A stretch of DNA of 52,271 nt. Source: Acidobacteriaceae bacterium (GTDB lineage: Bacteria; Acidobacteriota; Terriglobia; Bryobacterales; Bryobacteraceae). Numbering within the stretch: position 1 is the stretch's first letter; each line of letters starts with the position of its first letter. The stretch covers positions 1 through 52,271 of the forward strand of contig JADCJL010000153.1 in the NCBI GenBank assembly GCA_020247055.1, written 5' to 3'. Shown in pieces: positions 1-7,543 of this stretch. The position numbers were made by a program, and so were the translations under genes. The notes below the pieces were generated by a model. It worked only from the letters and a program-made list of their open reading frames with translations, was not told the DNA's origin and ran no database searches.

Positions 1-510
1 GCCGGAGGTGGTCTGGGAGCCGACCTGGAGCACCCGCTTGGTCTCCTTGACGGTGTCCATCAACTGCTTGACCTCTTCGACGGTGTGGCACATCGGCTTT
101 TCGACGTAGACGTCCTTGCCGTTGTCCATGGCGGCGAGGGCGACCTTGGCGTGCCAGTGGTCGGGGGTGGCGACGATGACGGCGTCGATCTCCGGGTTGT
201 TGACCACTTCGCGCCAGTCCAGGGTGCCTTTGCACTTGAAGCGTGCGGCGGCTTCGGTGACGCGCTTCTGGTAGACGTCGCAGACTTGGCTGATCTGGCA
301 CTTGCCGGTCTGTTCGCCGAGTTTGGCGAAGACATTGGCGACGTAGCGGCCCCGGCCGCCCACGCCGACCACCCCGACGTTGATCTTATCGTTGGCGCCG
401 ATCACGCGGCCTGCTTTGGCAGCCGCCGGTTTGGCGGCGAGGGCCGAGCCGGCCGCCGAAAAAGCGGCGCCGGCCGTACCGGCCTGCATTAGAAAATTGC
501 GACGTTCCAT
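1..510 (-). CDS. Gfo/Idh/MocA-family oxidoreductase, exported, 3' end outside window
   Basis: Only the first 170 codons are present; the gene runs off the left edge. The start ATG (508-510) opens a twin-arginine-type leader (ERRNFL, then an Ala-rich hydrophobic stretch to about residue 25), so the protein is probably exported folded with its cofactor. A Rossmann nucleotide-binding loop follows (VGVGGRGRY, about residues 49-57), then the family's ATPDHWHA segment and the conserved EKPMCH motif, in which Lys is the usual catalytic/cofactor-contacting residue. Family members oxidise or rearrange sugars and cyclitols with NAD(P). The substrate cannot be read from this part. A second, shorter-leader member lies at 18030-19148. 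Confidence 0.93.
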   Translation of the reverse strand, partial: MERRNFLMQAGTAGAAFSAAGSALAAKPAAAKAGRVIGANDKINVGVVGVGGRGRYVANVFAKLGEQTGKCQISQVCDVYQKRVTEAAARFKCKGTLDWREVVNNPEIDAVIVATPDHWHAKVALAAMDNGKDVYVEKPMCHTVEEVKQLMDTVKETKRVLQVGSQTTSG

Positions 511-650
511 TCAGGGGACTCCTTTGGCCGGGGTCCCGTTGCGGACTCCGGACATCCGTAATGAGTGCGGGCGCAAACCCACACCTTTGAGTTTACACCC
601 GATGGAGTCGACTTCCGCCGGCGTGCCGGAACGAGAATGCCTCAATGTGT

Positions 651-1355
651 TCAGGGCGCGGTGCGCATCCGGCCCAAGGTACGGAACGCGGTCGGCTGAA
701 AGATGCGGAACCAGAGGTAGCTGGTCAGGATGCTGCCGGCGGAGATGACGAAGTTGCCGGCGTCGCGGAGTTCGTTCGGGAAGAAGCGCAGGGCGTGACC
801 GATGGCGTCGATCGAGCATTGCAGACCGAGTCCGGCGCTGACGAGCAGCAGGGTGTGATCCCGCCTGCGGTTCGAAAGCAGGACAGACCACAGGAGCAGA
901 TTGAAACCGGCGGAAACGACGGCTACATCCCGGCTAACAAAGGTCATCCAACGGTTCGGGCGCCCGGCGGCGAACACCTCGAAATGCCAGACGGCCGAAC
1001 CGCCCAGCGCTGCCAGGAATGCCAAAGAGAGCCAACCGACCAGGCGGACGATTTCCGGCCGTCTGTCTCCGGCCCGGCGCAGGAGCGAGAGCACCAACAC
1101 CACGCCACAGAGTTGCATGGACAGGGAAAGCATCCAATACGCGGACTGACTTACCCCGGTCCAGGTGGCGCCGCCGGCCAGAAAGGCGAGGCTCATGGGG
1201 GCCGAGAGCGCGAAGGTCAGTCCGATGTAAGCGAACAGAACCGGATATCGACGCCAGGCGCCCCCGAGCATCGCGTGAATCGCTCCGATGAGCAGGAGCG
1301 TACTGAGGACCGTAGATAGGAGATAAAAAGACGCCACCGCAAAACTTCTCGGCAA
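651..1355 (-). CDS. Hypothetical multi-pass membrane protein (234 aa)
   Basis: I do not recognise a named family. The product has roughly seven hydrophobic segments spread along its length, with short basic loops (WRRYP, RRAGDRRPE, NRRRDH), as expected for an inner-membrane protein. No catalytic motif is visible. The start is TTG at 1353-1355, preceded by an AGGGG ribosome-binding sequence six bases upstream; GTG at 1335-1337 is an alternative. It stands alone between the oxidoreductase start (140 bases away) and the small repeat protein gene on the same strand. The distance to both neighbours suggests separate transcription. Confidence 0.6.
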   Translation of the reverse strand: MPRSFAVASFYLLSTVLSTLLLIGAIHAMLGGAWRRYPVLFAYIGLTFALSAPMSLAFLAGGATWTGVSQSAYWMLSLSMQLCGVVLVLSLLRRAGDRRPEIVRLVGWLSLAFLAALGGSAVWHFEVFAAGRPNRWMTFVSRDVAVVSAGFNLLLWSVLLSNRRRDHTLLLVSAGLGLQCSIDAIGHALRFFPNELRDAGNFVISAGSILTSYLWFRIFQPTAFRTLGRMRTAP

Positions 1356-1429
1356 AGTTTGCCCCTGTCAAGAAGATTTGCGGTGGATTTAGAGAAAAAA
1401 AAGTTAGAGGATGGAAAGAGCGTCGCTAT

Positions 1430-1687
1430 TTAATTTAGCGTCGGGCTGTCGAGGTCCCACGGGGGAGGAATCGGGCCACCGAGCTGGTTTTGCCCGTCGA
1501 AGTCCCACGGGGGAGGAATCGGGCCGCCGAGATGGTTTTGCCCGTCGAAGTCCCACGGGGGGGGGATGGGGCCGCCGTTGAGCAGTTGGGGCTCGACCGT
1601 CCCAGCCGCCGGGGTGACGCTGACGCTCGAGGCGAACGCCAGTGATGCGCAGATTACAGTTCCCAGGATTAAGTTAATTATTTTCAT
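1430..1687 (-). CDS. Small secreted protein with proline-rich tandem repeats (85 aa)
   Basis: No known family recognised. The ATG at 1685-1687 is preceded by GGAG, so I prefer it to a start seven codons upstream. Residues 1-20 form a clear Sec signal peptide (MKIINLILG..., cleavage near AFAS). After a short linker the mature part is nearly all repeat: GGPIPPPWDFDGQN at residues 38-51 and 54-67, then a diverged third copy at 70-79, with a period of 16 residues. There are no cysteines after the signal. The third repeat (first in sequence order) contains nine consecutive C bases in the coding strand. Possible roles include an envelope or surface peptide, or a substrate for modification; nothing in the neighbours settles this. 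Confidence 0.72.
   Translation of the reverse strand: MKIINLILGTVICASLAFASSVSVTPAAGTVEPQLLNGGPIPPPWDFDGQNHLGGPIPPPWDFDGQNQLGGPIPPPWDLDSPTLN
1448..1576 (-). repeat. 48-bp in-frame tandem repeat, about 2.6 copies
   Basis: Two full 48-base units and one partial unit encode the GGPIPPPW repeats. Copies differ by a few bases (for example His versus Gln after DGQN). One copy holds an uninterrupted G9 run on the plus strand at 1557-1565, where the others have five Gs interrupted by an A. Confidence 0.9.
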
Positions 1688-1701
1688 TGATCTCCGTCCG
1701 A

Positions 1702-1754
1702 CCGGCACGGTTTGCGCCGGGATTCAGGCGGGAACGCTGCGACTTCCCGTCGCA
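1702..1754 (-). promoter_or_regulatory. Two-hairpin leader upstream of the repeat protein gene
   Basis: On the minus strand, TGCGAC-GGGAA-GTCGCA (1738-1754) forms a six-pair hairpin. Its GGGAA loop is complementary to TTCCC at 1730-1734, which would allow a pseudoknot. A second hairpin, CCGGCGC-AAACC-GTGCCGG (1702-1720, one G-U pair), ends about 15 bases before the start codon. It could be a 5' leader regulatory RNA; it matches no riboswitch class I know. Confidence 0.35.
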
Positions 1755-1918
1755 TGTCGCCTCCCACCTAGTTCTAGTCTAAGTGGAGAGATATCGTTTG
1801 TTTTCCAAGGAATAGCCCGCTTGGGAGGGCGGATTACTCCGTTCCGTGCTTCGGGGAAAACGGGGACAATAGCCGGACATTCCCGAGAGGGTACGGGAAG
1901 ATCTGAGGCCGGGTGCGG

Positions 1919-2809
1919 TTAGTCTCCGCGCTCGCTGCGCGCCGATGGCTCGTAGGAGTCCTCGTAGATGCTCCGAATTGGCCGCAGACGGCGTCCGGGC
2001 CATTCGAGACGCATGTCATCGGCCACTTCGTCGAGCATTTTGAGGGTACAGACCTTCGAACCCATGGCAAAGGCGGTGAGCAGCAGGTTATCGCAGATGC
2101 CGTTAATGACGCGCGGAATCCCGCGGGAGCGCAGGTGGATCTCTTTGATGAGATCGTCGGGGAAGACGGTCTGGTCAACGAGGCCGACCTTTTCGAGCCG
2201 GGAGTCGATGTATTCGACGGTCTCTTCGAGCGAGAACGGCTTGAGGTTGTAGCGGAGGACGATGCGCTGCTTGAGTTGCCGGAGGTTGGGGGCGTCGAGT
2301 TTCCGGTCGAACTCGGGTTGGCCCGCCAGAACGATCTGCAGCAGTTTGCCCTTCCGGTTCTCGAGGTTGCCGAGGAGGCGGATCTCTTCGAGGACCTCCC
2401 AGTCGAGGTTGTGAGCCTCGTCCACGATCAGAACCGTGGTGCGTCCTTGGTTGGCATGCTGGATCAGGAGACTGTTGAGGGCGAACAGCACCTCGCTTTT
2501 CGAGGTCCGCTCGCATTGCAGGTCGAGGTCGTAGGCGATCATCTCGAAGAACTGCTGGGGATTGATGCGGGAGTTGAACAGAAACGCGAATTCGATGTAG
2601 TTGGCTTCGAGGTACTCGCGGAGGCACTCGAGCATGGTGGTTTTGCCGGTGCCGACTTCGCCCGTCAATACGATGAAGCCCTTACGGCTCTGCACTCCGT
2701 AGATCAGATTCGCCAATGCCTCTTCATGCTGGGAGCTGCGATAGAGGAACGCAGGATCCGGCGAGAGGTTGAAAGGGTTATCCGTTATCCCGAAGAAAGC
2801 GTTGTACAT
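1919..2809 (-). CDS. ExeA-type AAA+ ATPase (296 aa)
   Basis: The protein begins MYNAFFGITDNPFN, the usual opening of GspA/ExeA and PEP-CTERM-locus secretion ATPases, so I take ATG 2807-2809 rather than the longer frame. Walker A is GEVGTGKT (residues 50-57) and Walker B is LIVDEAH (127-133). A sensor/lid region with the family's SRGIPRVIN sequence lies near residue 240. It lacks the periplasmic peptidoglycan-binding half of full-length ExeA and should be cytoplasmic. Family members energise secretin assembly, exopolysaccharide export or related envelope tasks. It lies 89 bases downstream of csm5 on the same strand, but the gap argues against one transcription unit. No secretin gene is nearby. 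Confidence 0.88.
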   Translation of the reverse strand: MYNAFFGITDNPFNLSPDPAFLYRSSQHEEALANLIYGVQSRKGFIVLTGEVGTGKTTMLECLREYLEANYIEFAFLFNSRINPQQFFEMIAYDLDLQCERTSKSEVLFALNSLLIQHANQGRTTVLIVDEAHNLDWEVLEEIRLLGNLENRKGKLLQIVLAGQPEFDRKLDAPNLRQLKQRIVLRYNLKPFSLEETVEYIDSRLEKVGLVDQTVFPDDLIKEIHLRSRGIPRVINGICDNLLLTAFAMGSKVCTLKMLDEVADDMRLEWPGRRLRPIRSIYEDSYEPSARSERGD

Positions 2810-2898
2810 AAGAACTACTGCGAACCATCTTATGCTATCACGCGGTTTTCGCACACCCGCTTTTTGATCTATTTGCTGGTACTACGCCCGCGAGAAAG

Positions 2899-3927
2899 TC
2901 AGGACTGTTGGGGTGCGGGGATGGGGTAGTACTCCAGGCGGACCCAGCCTGGTACGGTTCCTGGCTCTCCGCCCAGGTAGAAGATGCGCTGCGATTTGGG
3001 AAACGGGAACGATGAGGCCAGGGCGCGGCGGTAGGCAGGGATCGCGTCGAGAAGGGGCCGGGCGGCGGCAAGGCGCGGGCCGCCGCCCACCGATTTCGAC
3101 AGAAAGCCGCCGCCCCAGCCCAGGTTCAACAGACAGCCGCTGCCGGCTTCGACCTGAGCCAGAGTCTGCGCGAGCCGCCCTAACCGGTGGGTGGCCGCGA
3201 ACTCCCGCTGGCGGGCGAGCAGGGAAGCCGATTGCGCGGTGACGGCGGCAAATTCGGCTGCCCAATCCCCGGTGACGGTGCCGCGTCCCCGGAAGACGGT
3301 GCCGGGGGCGGCGCATTCGACAAAGGCCGGGGCGGGTTTCCAGCGGAGTTCGGGGCCGCCGGGCTTGGCCGGGGTGGCGACGCGGGCGTAGTAGACGCGG
3401 TAGGAGTCGCCCGCCTCCGGGGCGCCATCGCCGAGCCGCCAGCCGCGCAGCAGTTTCGCGGCACTCATATTGCGAAACGAAGCCAACTGCTCCGGGGGGA
3501 GTTGGGCGGCGAGCAGGGCCGTTTTGAGGGCACCTTTGAGAGCCGTGGCCGGCAGCAGTTTGCCACGAGGGCCGGTGCAGAAGGTTGGGATGAAGATTTC
3601 TTCATCTTTGGCCTGTTCCCAGAGCGGGACGAGACCGGGGTCTTCGAGCGGGATGCGGCGGACGGCGTAGGATTGGGCGTAGCCGCCCCAGTTTTTGAAC
3701 TCCAGGCGCCGGGCGCGGCCGAGTTCGGCGAGGTAGCCCTCCATGCGGGGCGTACCGGCGAGGCGGCGGAAGATGAGGCTCTGGTCGAGCACGTTGACCT
3801 GGTCCTTCCAAACCATATAGTCGATGGGGGCGAGGCGCTTGCCGTCGCCTACCAGGGTGGGGGTGAGGATGGTGAGGCGCCACTCGATGGGGAAGGGGGG
3901 CGGGGTGGCCGCGGGAGGAGTGCTCAT
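2899..3927 (-). CDS. csm5: Type III-A CRISPR RAMP protein Csm5
   Basis: A 342-residue RAMP protein, last in the csm operon. It opens with the RAMP strand typical of Csm5 (WRLTILTPTLVGDG, about residues 16-29), then IDYMVW, and a mid-protein segment LLPATALKGALKTALL (about 145-160) that matches the family's IPGSSLKGALRTAL. The C-terminal half has the Gly-rich NLGWGGGFLSKSVGG loop. Csm5 caps the head of the Csm backbone and helps crRNA maturation. The ATG (3925-3927) overlaps the csm4 stop as ATGA, so the longer open frame upstream is not used. Assignment rests on order and motifs; sequence conservation in this subunit is low. Confidence 0.83.
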   Translation of the reverse strand: MSTPPAATPPPFPIEWRLTILTPTLVGDGKRLAPIDYMVWKDQVNVLDQSLIFRRLAGTPRMEGYLAELGRARRLEFKNWGGYAQSYAVRRIPLEDPGLVPLWEQAKDEEIFIPTFCTGPRGKLLPATALKGALKTALLAAQLPPEQLASFRNMSAAKLLRGWRLGDGAPEAGDSYRVYYARVATPAKPGGPELRWKPAPAFVECAAPGTVFRGRGTVTGDWAAEFAAVTAQSASLLARQREFAATHRLGRLAQTLAQVEAGSGCLLNLGWGGGFLSKSVGGGPRLAAARPLLDAIPAYRRALASSFPFPKSQRIFYLGGEPGTVPGWVRLEYYPIPAPQQS

Positions 3928-4835
3928 AGGGCCACCGCCACGGCGAGGCCGTTCCGGTAGACGGGGTGGTCCCAGCCGGCGGGGGCTACATTCTCGAGAG
4001 TTCCGGCGGGGGCTTGCGGGGCGAACAGGACGGAGCCTTCGCGGACGAGGCGCTGGGGGAGTTTGGCGGTGGTGGAGCCTTCGACCCAGCCGGAGCGGAC
4101 GGTGAGCTGGTAGGCGCCCTGGTCCCAGGCGATCTCCTCGCCCGGGGCGGGGGCGAACAGGCTGAGCAGCCACCACCCTTTCGAACCGTCGCCGGAGGAG
4201 CCGCGGCGGAGGAGGGCCTCGACGGAATCTCCGGTTTCTAACCGCACGGCGGCGCTGCCGCCCCAGCCGAGCGAGCGGTTGCCGCCGAGGCCGGAGTCGG
4301 CGAGCCAGCGCAGGGCGGCTTCGAGGCGGGGGCGCCAGAGTTCATCCGCGCAGAGGGCGAGGCCCCAGGCGCCGGCGCCTTCGGCGAACTGAATGCCGGA
4401 TTTGGGTCCGGCCCCTTTTTCGACGCGGAGCGGGCGGAAGGGGCCGCCGGCGCCGGCGCGGTCGGCGGCGAGGAGGCAGCCGGAGGCGGGGTCGAGCACC
4501 CAGCGGGATTCGACGAGACCTGGTTCGCTGAGCAGATCGCGAATGGCGGGCAGGGGCAGGAAGCGGACGAGTTTGGGCCGCAGACGCTGGAGGCCGTTGG
4601 GCGGGGGCCAGGCCGAGGCGGGCGGGGGGGCGAAGAGCGTGCCGTGCTGCCAGGGGAACAGAGAGGTGAGGCGGACGGCGGGGCCGGCGGCCAGAAACTC
4701 GGCGAGCCAGCCGAAGCGATCCATGGCCGCGCAGACGGCGCCGTAGAAGGTGTCGCTCGGGAGCAGGGAAGGGCCCGTGGGGGCCGCGGTCCACGCTCCG
4801 CGGGCTTCGAACCGGAACAGGATCGCCTGCGCCAT
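3924..4835 (-). CDS. csm4: Type III-A CRISPR RAMP protein Csm4
   Basis: A 303-residue Csm4-like protein. It starts MAQAILFRFE and carries the characteristic PSDTFYGAVCAAMDRFG segment (about residues 26-42), equivalent to the family's SDTLFSALCNA. Two Gly-rich loops follow: GLGGNRSLGWGG near residue 180 and the PVYRNGLAVAV C-terminus. Csm4 binds the 5' handle of the crRNA and anchors Cas10 in the complex. It starts four bases after the csm3 stop and overlaps csm5 by four bases. The open frame extends far upstream through csm3 only because of GC-rich coding; the internal ATG at 4833-4835 is the sensible start. Confidence 0.86.
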   Translation of the reverse strand: MAQAILFRFEARGAWTAAPTGPSLLPSDTFYGAVCAAMDRFGWLAEFLAAGPAVRLTSLFPWQHGTLFAPPPASAWPPPNGLQRLRPKLVRFLPLPAIRDLLSEPGLVESRWVLDPASGCLLAADRAGAGGPFRPLRVEKGAGPKSGIQFAEGAGAWGLALCADELWRPRLEAALRWLADSGLGGNRSLGWGGSAAVRLETGDSVEALLRRGSSGDGSKGWWLLSLFAPAPGEEIAWDQGAYQLTVRSGWVEGSTTAKLPQRLVREGSVLFAPQAPAGTLENVAPAGWDHPVYRNGLAVAVAL

Positions 4836-4839
4836 ACCG

Positions 4840-5670
4840 CTATTCCGCCAGGGTCGCGGCGAACTGTTCGCCGCGTACGAGGGTTTGCAGAGCGGCGAGG
4901 TCGCCGCCGGAGAGCAGTTCCACTTCGGCGTTTTCGCCGAGATAGAAGCCTTTGCCGCGCCAGGTGAGGCGGCAATCGGAAAAACGAACCCGGCCGCTGC
5001 CGCGGGAGCCGCCGCCGCCGAGGGCATCGTCTTCAAGGAGGCGGAGGCCCTGGGCGAGGAGGCCGGCGAGGGCCGCGTCGCCATCGGCGAGTTGATCGAG
5101 GACGAAGCGGACGCGGAAGCGAGCCCCGGCCGGGACCCGTTCGAGGGTGCGGGGATTGGCCTGGGCGGTGATGCGGTCGATGGCGTTCTCGCTTTTGACT
5201 TCGGTGAGTTCGTCGTCGAGGAACTCGCGCATGGGCGGGGTGATGGAGTCGAGGTCGAGGGGGGCGTCGTAGATGGTGAGGCGGGCGGGGGTGGCGGCGC
5301 GGCCGTCGAGGGCGTCGCCGCGGACGCGCTCCATGCGGTTGGGGCTACGGCCGAACAGGAGGCAGAGGGCGTCGTCGGGGCGGTCGCTCTGGTGGATGCG
5401 GACCTCCTGACCGCGGCGGCGGGAGAGGTAGACGAGTTCGTCGGGGGTGGTGAGTCCGTGGGCGTGCTCGAGCAGGCTGCGGAGGCGGCCGCGGAGCGAG
5501 GAGCCGGGGACGATGGGGCGGCCGAAGGCATCCTTGACGACGGGGTTATCGGCGCCGCCGATTTCGAGCGATCCTTTGCCGGCGCCGATGTGGAGGCCGG
5601 TTTCGCAGTGGAGCACCGCTTCGAGAATGAGTTTGCCGCGCAGACGCAGCGTGGGTTTGGCTTCGCTCAT
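4840..5670 (-). CDS. csm3: Type III-A CRISPR RAMP nuclease Csm3
   Basis: The best-conserved subunit here (276 aa). CETGLHIGAG (residues 22-31) leads to IGGADNPVVKD, in which Asp41 aligns with the catalytic Asp33 of characterised Csm3 proteins that cut target RNA at six-base intervals. IVPGSSLRGRLRSLLE follows, the canonical RAMP helix, then SENAIDRITAQANPRTLERV and GGSRGSGRVRF near the C-terminus. Csm3 forms the backbone filament, so target RNA cutting should be intact. It lies six bases after csm2 and four before csm4, clearly co-transcribed. Confidence 0.95.
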   Translation of the reverse strand: MSEAKPTLRLRGKLILEAVLHCETGLHIGAGKGSLEIGGADNPVVKDAFGRPIVPGSSLRGRLRSLLEHAHGLTTPDELVYLSRRRGQEVRIHQSDRPDDALCLLFGRSPNRMERVRGDALDGRAATPARLTIYDAPLDLDSITPPMREFLDDELTEVKSENAIDRITAQANPRTLERVPAGARFRVRFVLDQLADGDAALAGLLAQGLRLLEDDALGGGGSRGSGRVRFSDCRLTWRGKGFYLGENAEVELLSGGDLAALQTLVRGEQFAATLAE

Positions 5671-5676
5671 GGCTGG

Positions 5677-6123
5677 TTACTCGTTATAGGCAATGATGGC
5701 TTCAAACAGGTCGCGGAACCGCTCGTAGGCGGCGAGTTCATTCTTGCGGGTTACCTGGAGCAGGAGTTTTTCGAGCGGGTCCAGGCTGCGCAGCGAGTGG
5801 CGGGCGATGGTGTAGGCCAGACGGGCGCGGAACATGACGAACTGGTGCTGGCGTTCGGTTTCGGGGGCGCGGCAGGCGCGGCGGACGGCGCTGTAGAGGC
5901 GACGCAGCTGGCTGCGGGTGCCGGAGTCCATGTCGTGCAACCGGGTGACGAGCAGGTGCGCCTGGTTGTCGAGATAGAGACTGTCGGCGCACAGCTTGGC
6001 GAGGTCGATTTCAACGTTGGTTTCCTGGCGGGGACGGTCGCGGTCCCGGTCGTCGCGGCGCGGGGGGCGGCCACCGTCCCGGGGGGGCCGGTCATCGCGG
6101 CGCGGCTGTCTCTGTTCGGCCAT
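5677..6123 (-). CDS. csm2: Type III-A CRISPR small subunit Csm2 with charged N-terminal tail
   Basis: A 148-residue protein between cas10 and csm3, the usual place of csm2. Residues from about 37 onward look like the all-helical small subunit: ending FRDLFEAIIAYNE, with a FVMFRARLAYTIAR helix and HSLRSLDPLEKLL. Residues 1-36 are an extension rich in Arg, Asp and Pro (RRDD, PPRDGG, DRDRDRPRQ) that is probably disordered and could contact RNA. Csm2 lines the inner filament and contacts target RNA. The family is weakly conserved, so position carries much of the assignment. Confidence 0.82.
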   Translation of the reverse strand: MAEQRQPRRDDRPPRDGGRPPRRDDRDRDRPRQETNVEIDLAKLCADSLYLDNQAHLLVTRLHDMDSGTRSQLRRLYSAVRRACRAPETERQHQFVMFRARLAYTIARHSLRSLDPLEKLLLQVTRKNELAAYERFRDLFEAIIAYNE

Positions 6124-6144
6124 ATTCGCTCCTTACAAGAAATT

Positions 6145-7497
6145 TTACGAGGATGTTGCTTCGAGGCGTGCCCAGGCGAGCGCGACGTAACCGGTGGGGC
6201 GCAGTTGGCGGCGACCGGCGGCTTCGGCGGTGAGTTGGCTCAGCAGGGTATCCCATTGTTTGTCGAAGGCGTCGCTTTCGCGGACGTCGACGGCGCGGCG
6301 GAGGCGACGGTGGAGCCGCCAGGGCTTGTCGAGGGTGCGGCCGCGGCGGCGGGCCCGGGCGGAGGTGAGGTCGGCCCCGCCGGCGGGGTCGAGGTAGAAT
6401 CCTTCGAGTTCGTCGAGGAATTCGGGCGAGGCGTGGAAGCGGCTCAGCAGCTTGCGCATCTGCCCTTTGATTTCGACCGCTTCCTTTAGCTGGGCCCAAT
6501 CGAGGGTGCGCCCGAACAGCGAGATGGCGTTTTTGCCCGAGGCCTTGACGGCCTCAAGGGCTTCGAGGGAGCGGCTGTAGACGTCGGCCAGGCTTTCGCC
6601 GCGCCGGGCGTGGACGATGGCCATGGAGACGCTGCGGGAGGCGCCCTCGCGCTGTTCATCGAGCTGGCGCAACATCAGGCCGGCCACGCGGCGCATTTCG
6701 CGCGCCAAATCGAGCAGGGCGTCCCACGGGGCGGCGACGGCGAAATCGTCGCCACCGCTATAGAGCACGGTGACGCGGGAGGCGAACTCCGGGGTGGCGG
6801 CGACGCGGGCGAGTTCGCCGGCGACGAAGTTCTTGAAGGTCATCGACAGCTGCAGGTACTCTTCGGCGGTGGTGGCGGCCTGGAGGCGGGGGCCGACGTT
6901 GTCGAGATCGGCCGTGAGGACGCCCCAGCGCCGGGCGGGGGGCACGGTGGGGCTGACGGCGATCGGCAGCGGCCACTGGTGGGTGCCGGCGTCGGGGAGG
7001 AAGGCGGTGGGATCTTCGGGTGACCAGCCGACGTTGGCGGCGGGGCGGAGCGAGGCGGCGAGGGTATCGTAAGGAAACGGAGTGGCGCCGCCGGCGAGGA
7101 GGCCGAGGGGGAGACGCGGGGTATCGCGACGCTGGCGGAGGCCGATTTCGAGGCGCTTACGGATATCGGGCCAGGCGCCGAGGTTCTCGGTGGTGGCCCA
7201 GATGAGGCCGGCGCGGCCGTTGGTTACCGTGGAGACCCGTTCGGCGAGGGTGGAGAGAAAAGCCTCGGCGGCCGGGATGGAGGCCTCCGGGAGGACCAGC
7301 AGGAAGCGCCCGCCGGTGGCGGCGCCGAGCAGGAGGGGCGACAGGCCCAATTCGGCGAGCAGAGCCCGCGGGGCCATCTCGCCGAGCAGGGAGAACCAGT
7401 GACAACGGCTGAGGAAGGCTTCACCACCCAAGCCTTCTTCCGTGAGCAGGGCGTTGATTCCGAAAAATTTGGCTTGGAGGAAGACCTGGAGCGACAT
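6145..7497 (-). CDS. cas10: Cas10/Csm1 large subunit, compact form lacking HD domain
   Basis: Residues 9-70 resemble the first palm domain, including the GGRFLLVLPEA strand. LTADLDNVG (194-202) and YSGGDDFAV (246-254) mark the second palm; the GGDD catalytic motif (248-251) is intact, so cyclic oligoadenylate synthesis is plausible. The protein is only 450 aa, against about 750-850 for usual Cas10/Csm1. There is no N-terminal HD DNase domain, and the region between the palms has no cysteines where a zinc-binding insert is normally found (the only Cys is residue 32). The ATG at 7495-7497 is 46 bases from the divergent rluD-type start, leaving no room for a missing 5' part. First gene of the csm operon. 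Confidence 0.88.
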   Translation of the reverse strand: MSLQVFLQAKFFGINALLTEEGLGGEAFLSRCHWFSLLGEMAPRALLAELGLSPLLLGAATGGRFLLVLPEASIPAAEAFLSTLAERVSTVTNGRAGLIWATTENLGAWPDIRKRLEIGLRQRRDTPRLPLGLLAGGATPFPYDTLAASLRPAANVGWSPEDPTAFLPDAGTHQWPLPIAVSPTVPPARRWGVLTADLDNVGPRLQAATTAEEYLQLSMTFKNFVAGELARVAATPEFASRVTVLYSGGDDFAVAAPWDALLDLAREMRRVAGLMLRQLDEQREGASRSVSMAIVHARRGESLADVYSRSLEALEAVKASGKNAISLFGRTLDWAQLKEAVEIKGQMRKLLSRFHASPEFLDELEGFYLDPAGGADLTSARARRRGRTLDKPWRLHRRLRRAVDVRESDAFDKQWDTLLSQLTAEAAGRRQLRPTGYVALAWARLEATSS

Positions 7498-7543
7498 CGG
7501 CTTGGCGGCGCTGCAAAAACTTCACTGTAGCATGGAGAAGGGA

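Noticed and set aside
1688-1760. Cyclic-di-GMP riboswitch in the leader at 1702-1754
   Set aside because: GCAAACC-like text is present, but the conserved GEMM core and loop-receptor elements are not.
3924-5531. 535-codon frame that would extend Csm4 upstream through csm3
   Set aside because: The extra 232 residues are low-complexity Pro/Ser/Ala from another frame of csm3; Csm4 starts at ATG 4833-4835.
4750-6489. 579-codon plus-strand open frame antisense to csm2-csm4
   Set aside because: It mirrors the minus-strand csm genes, is full of Gly/Ala/Glu/Val runs and has no motif; GC-rich coding leaves such antisense frames open.
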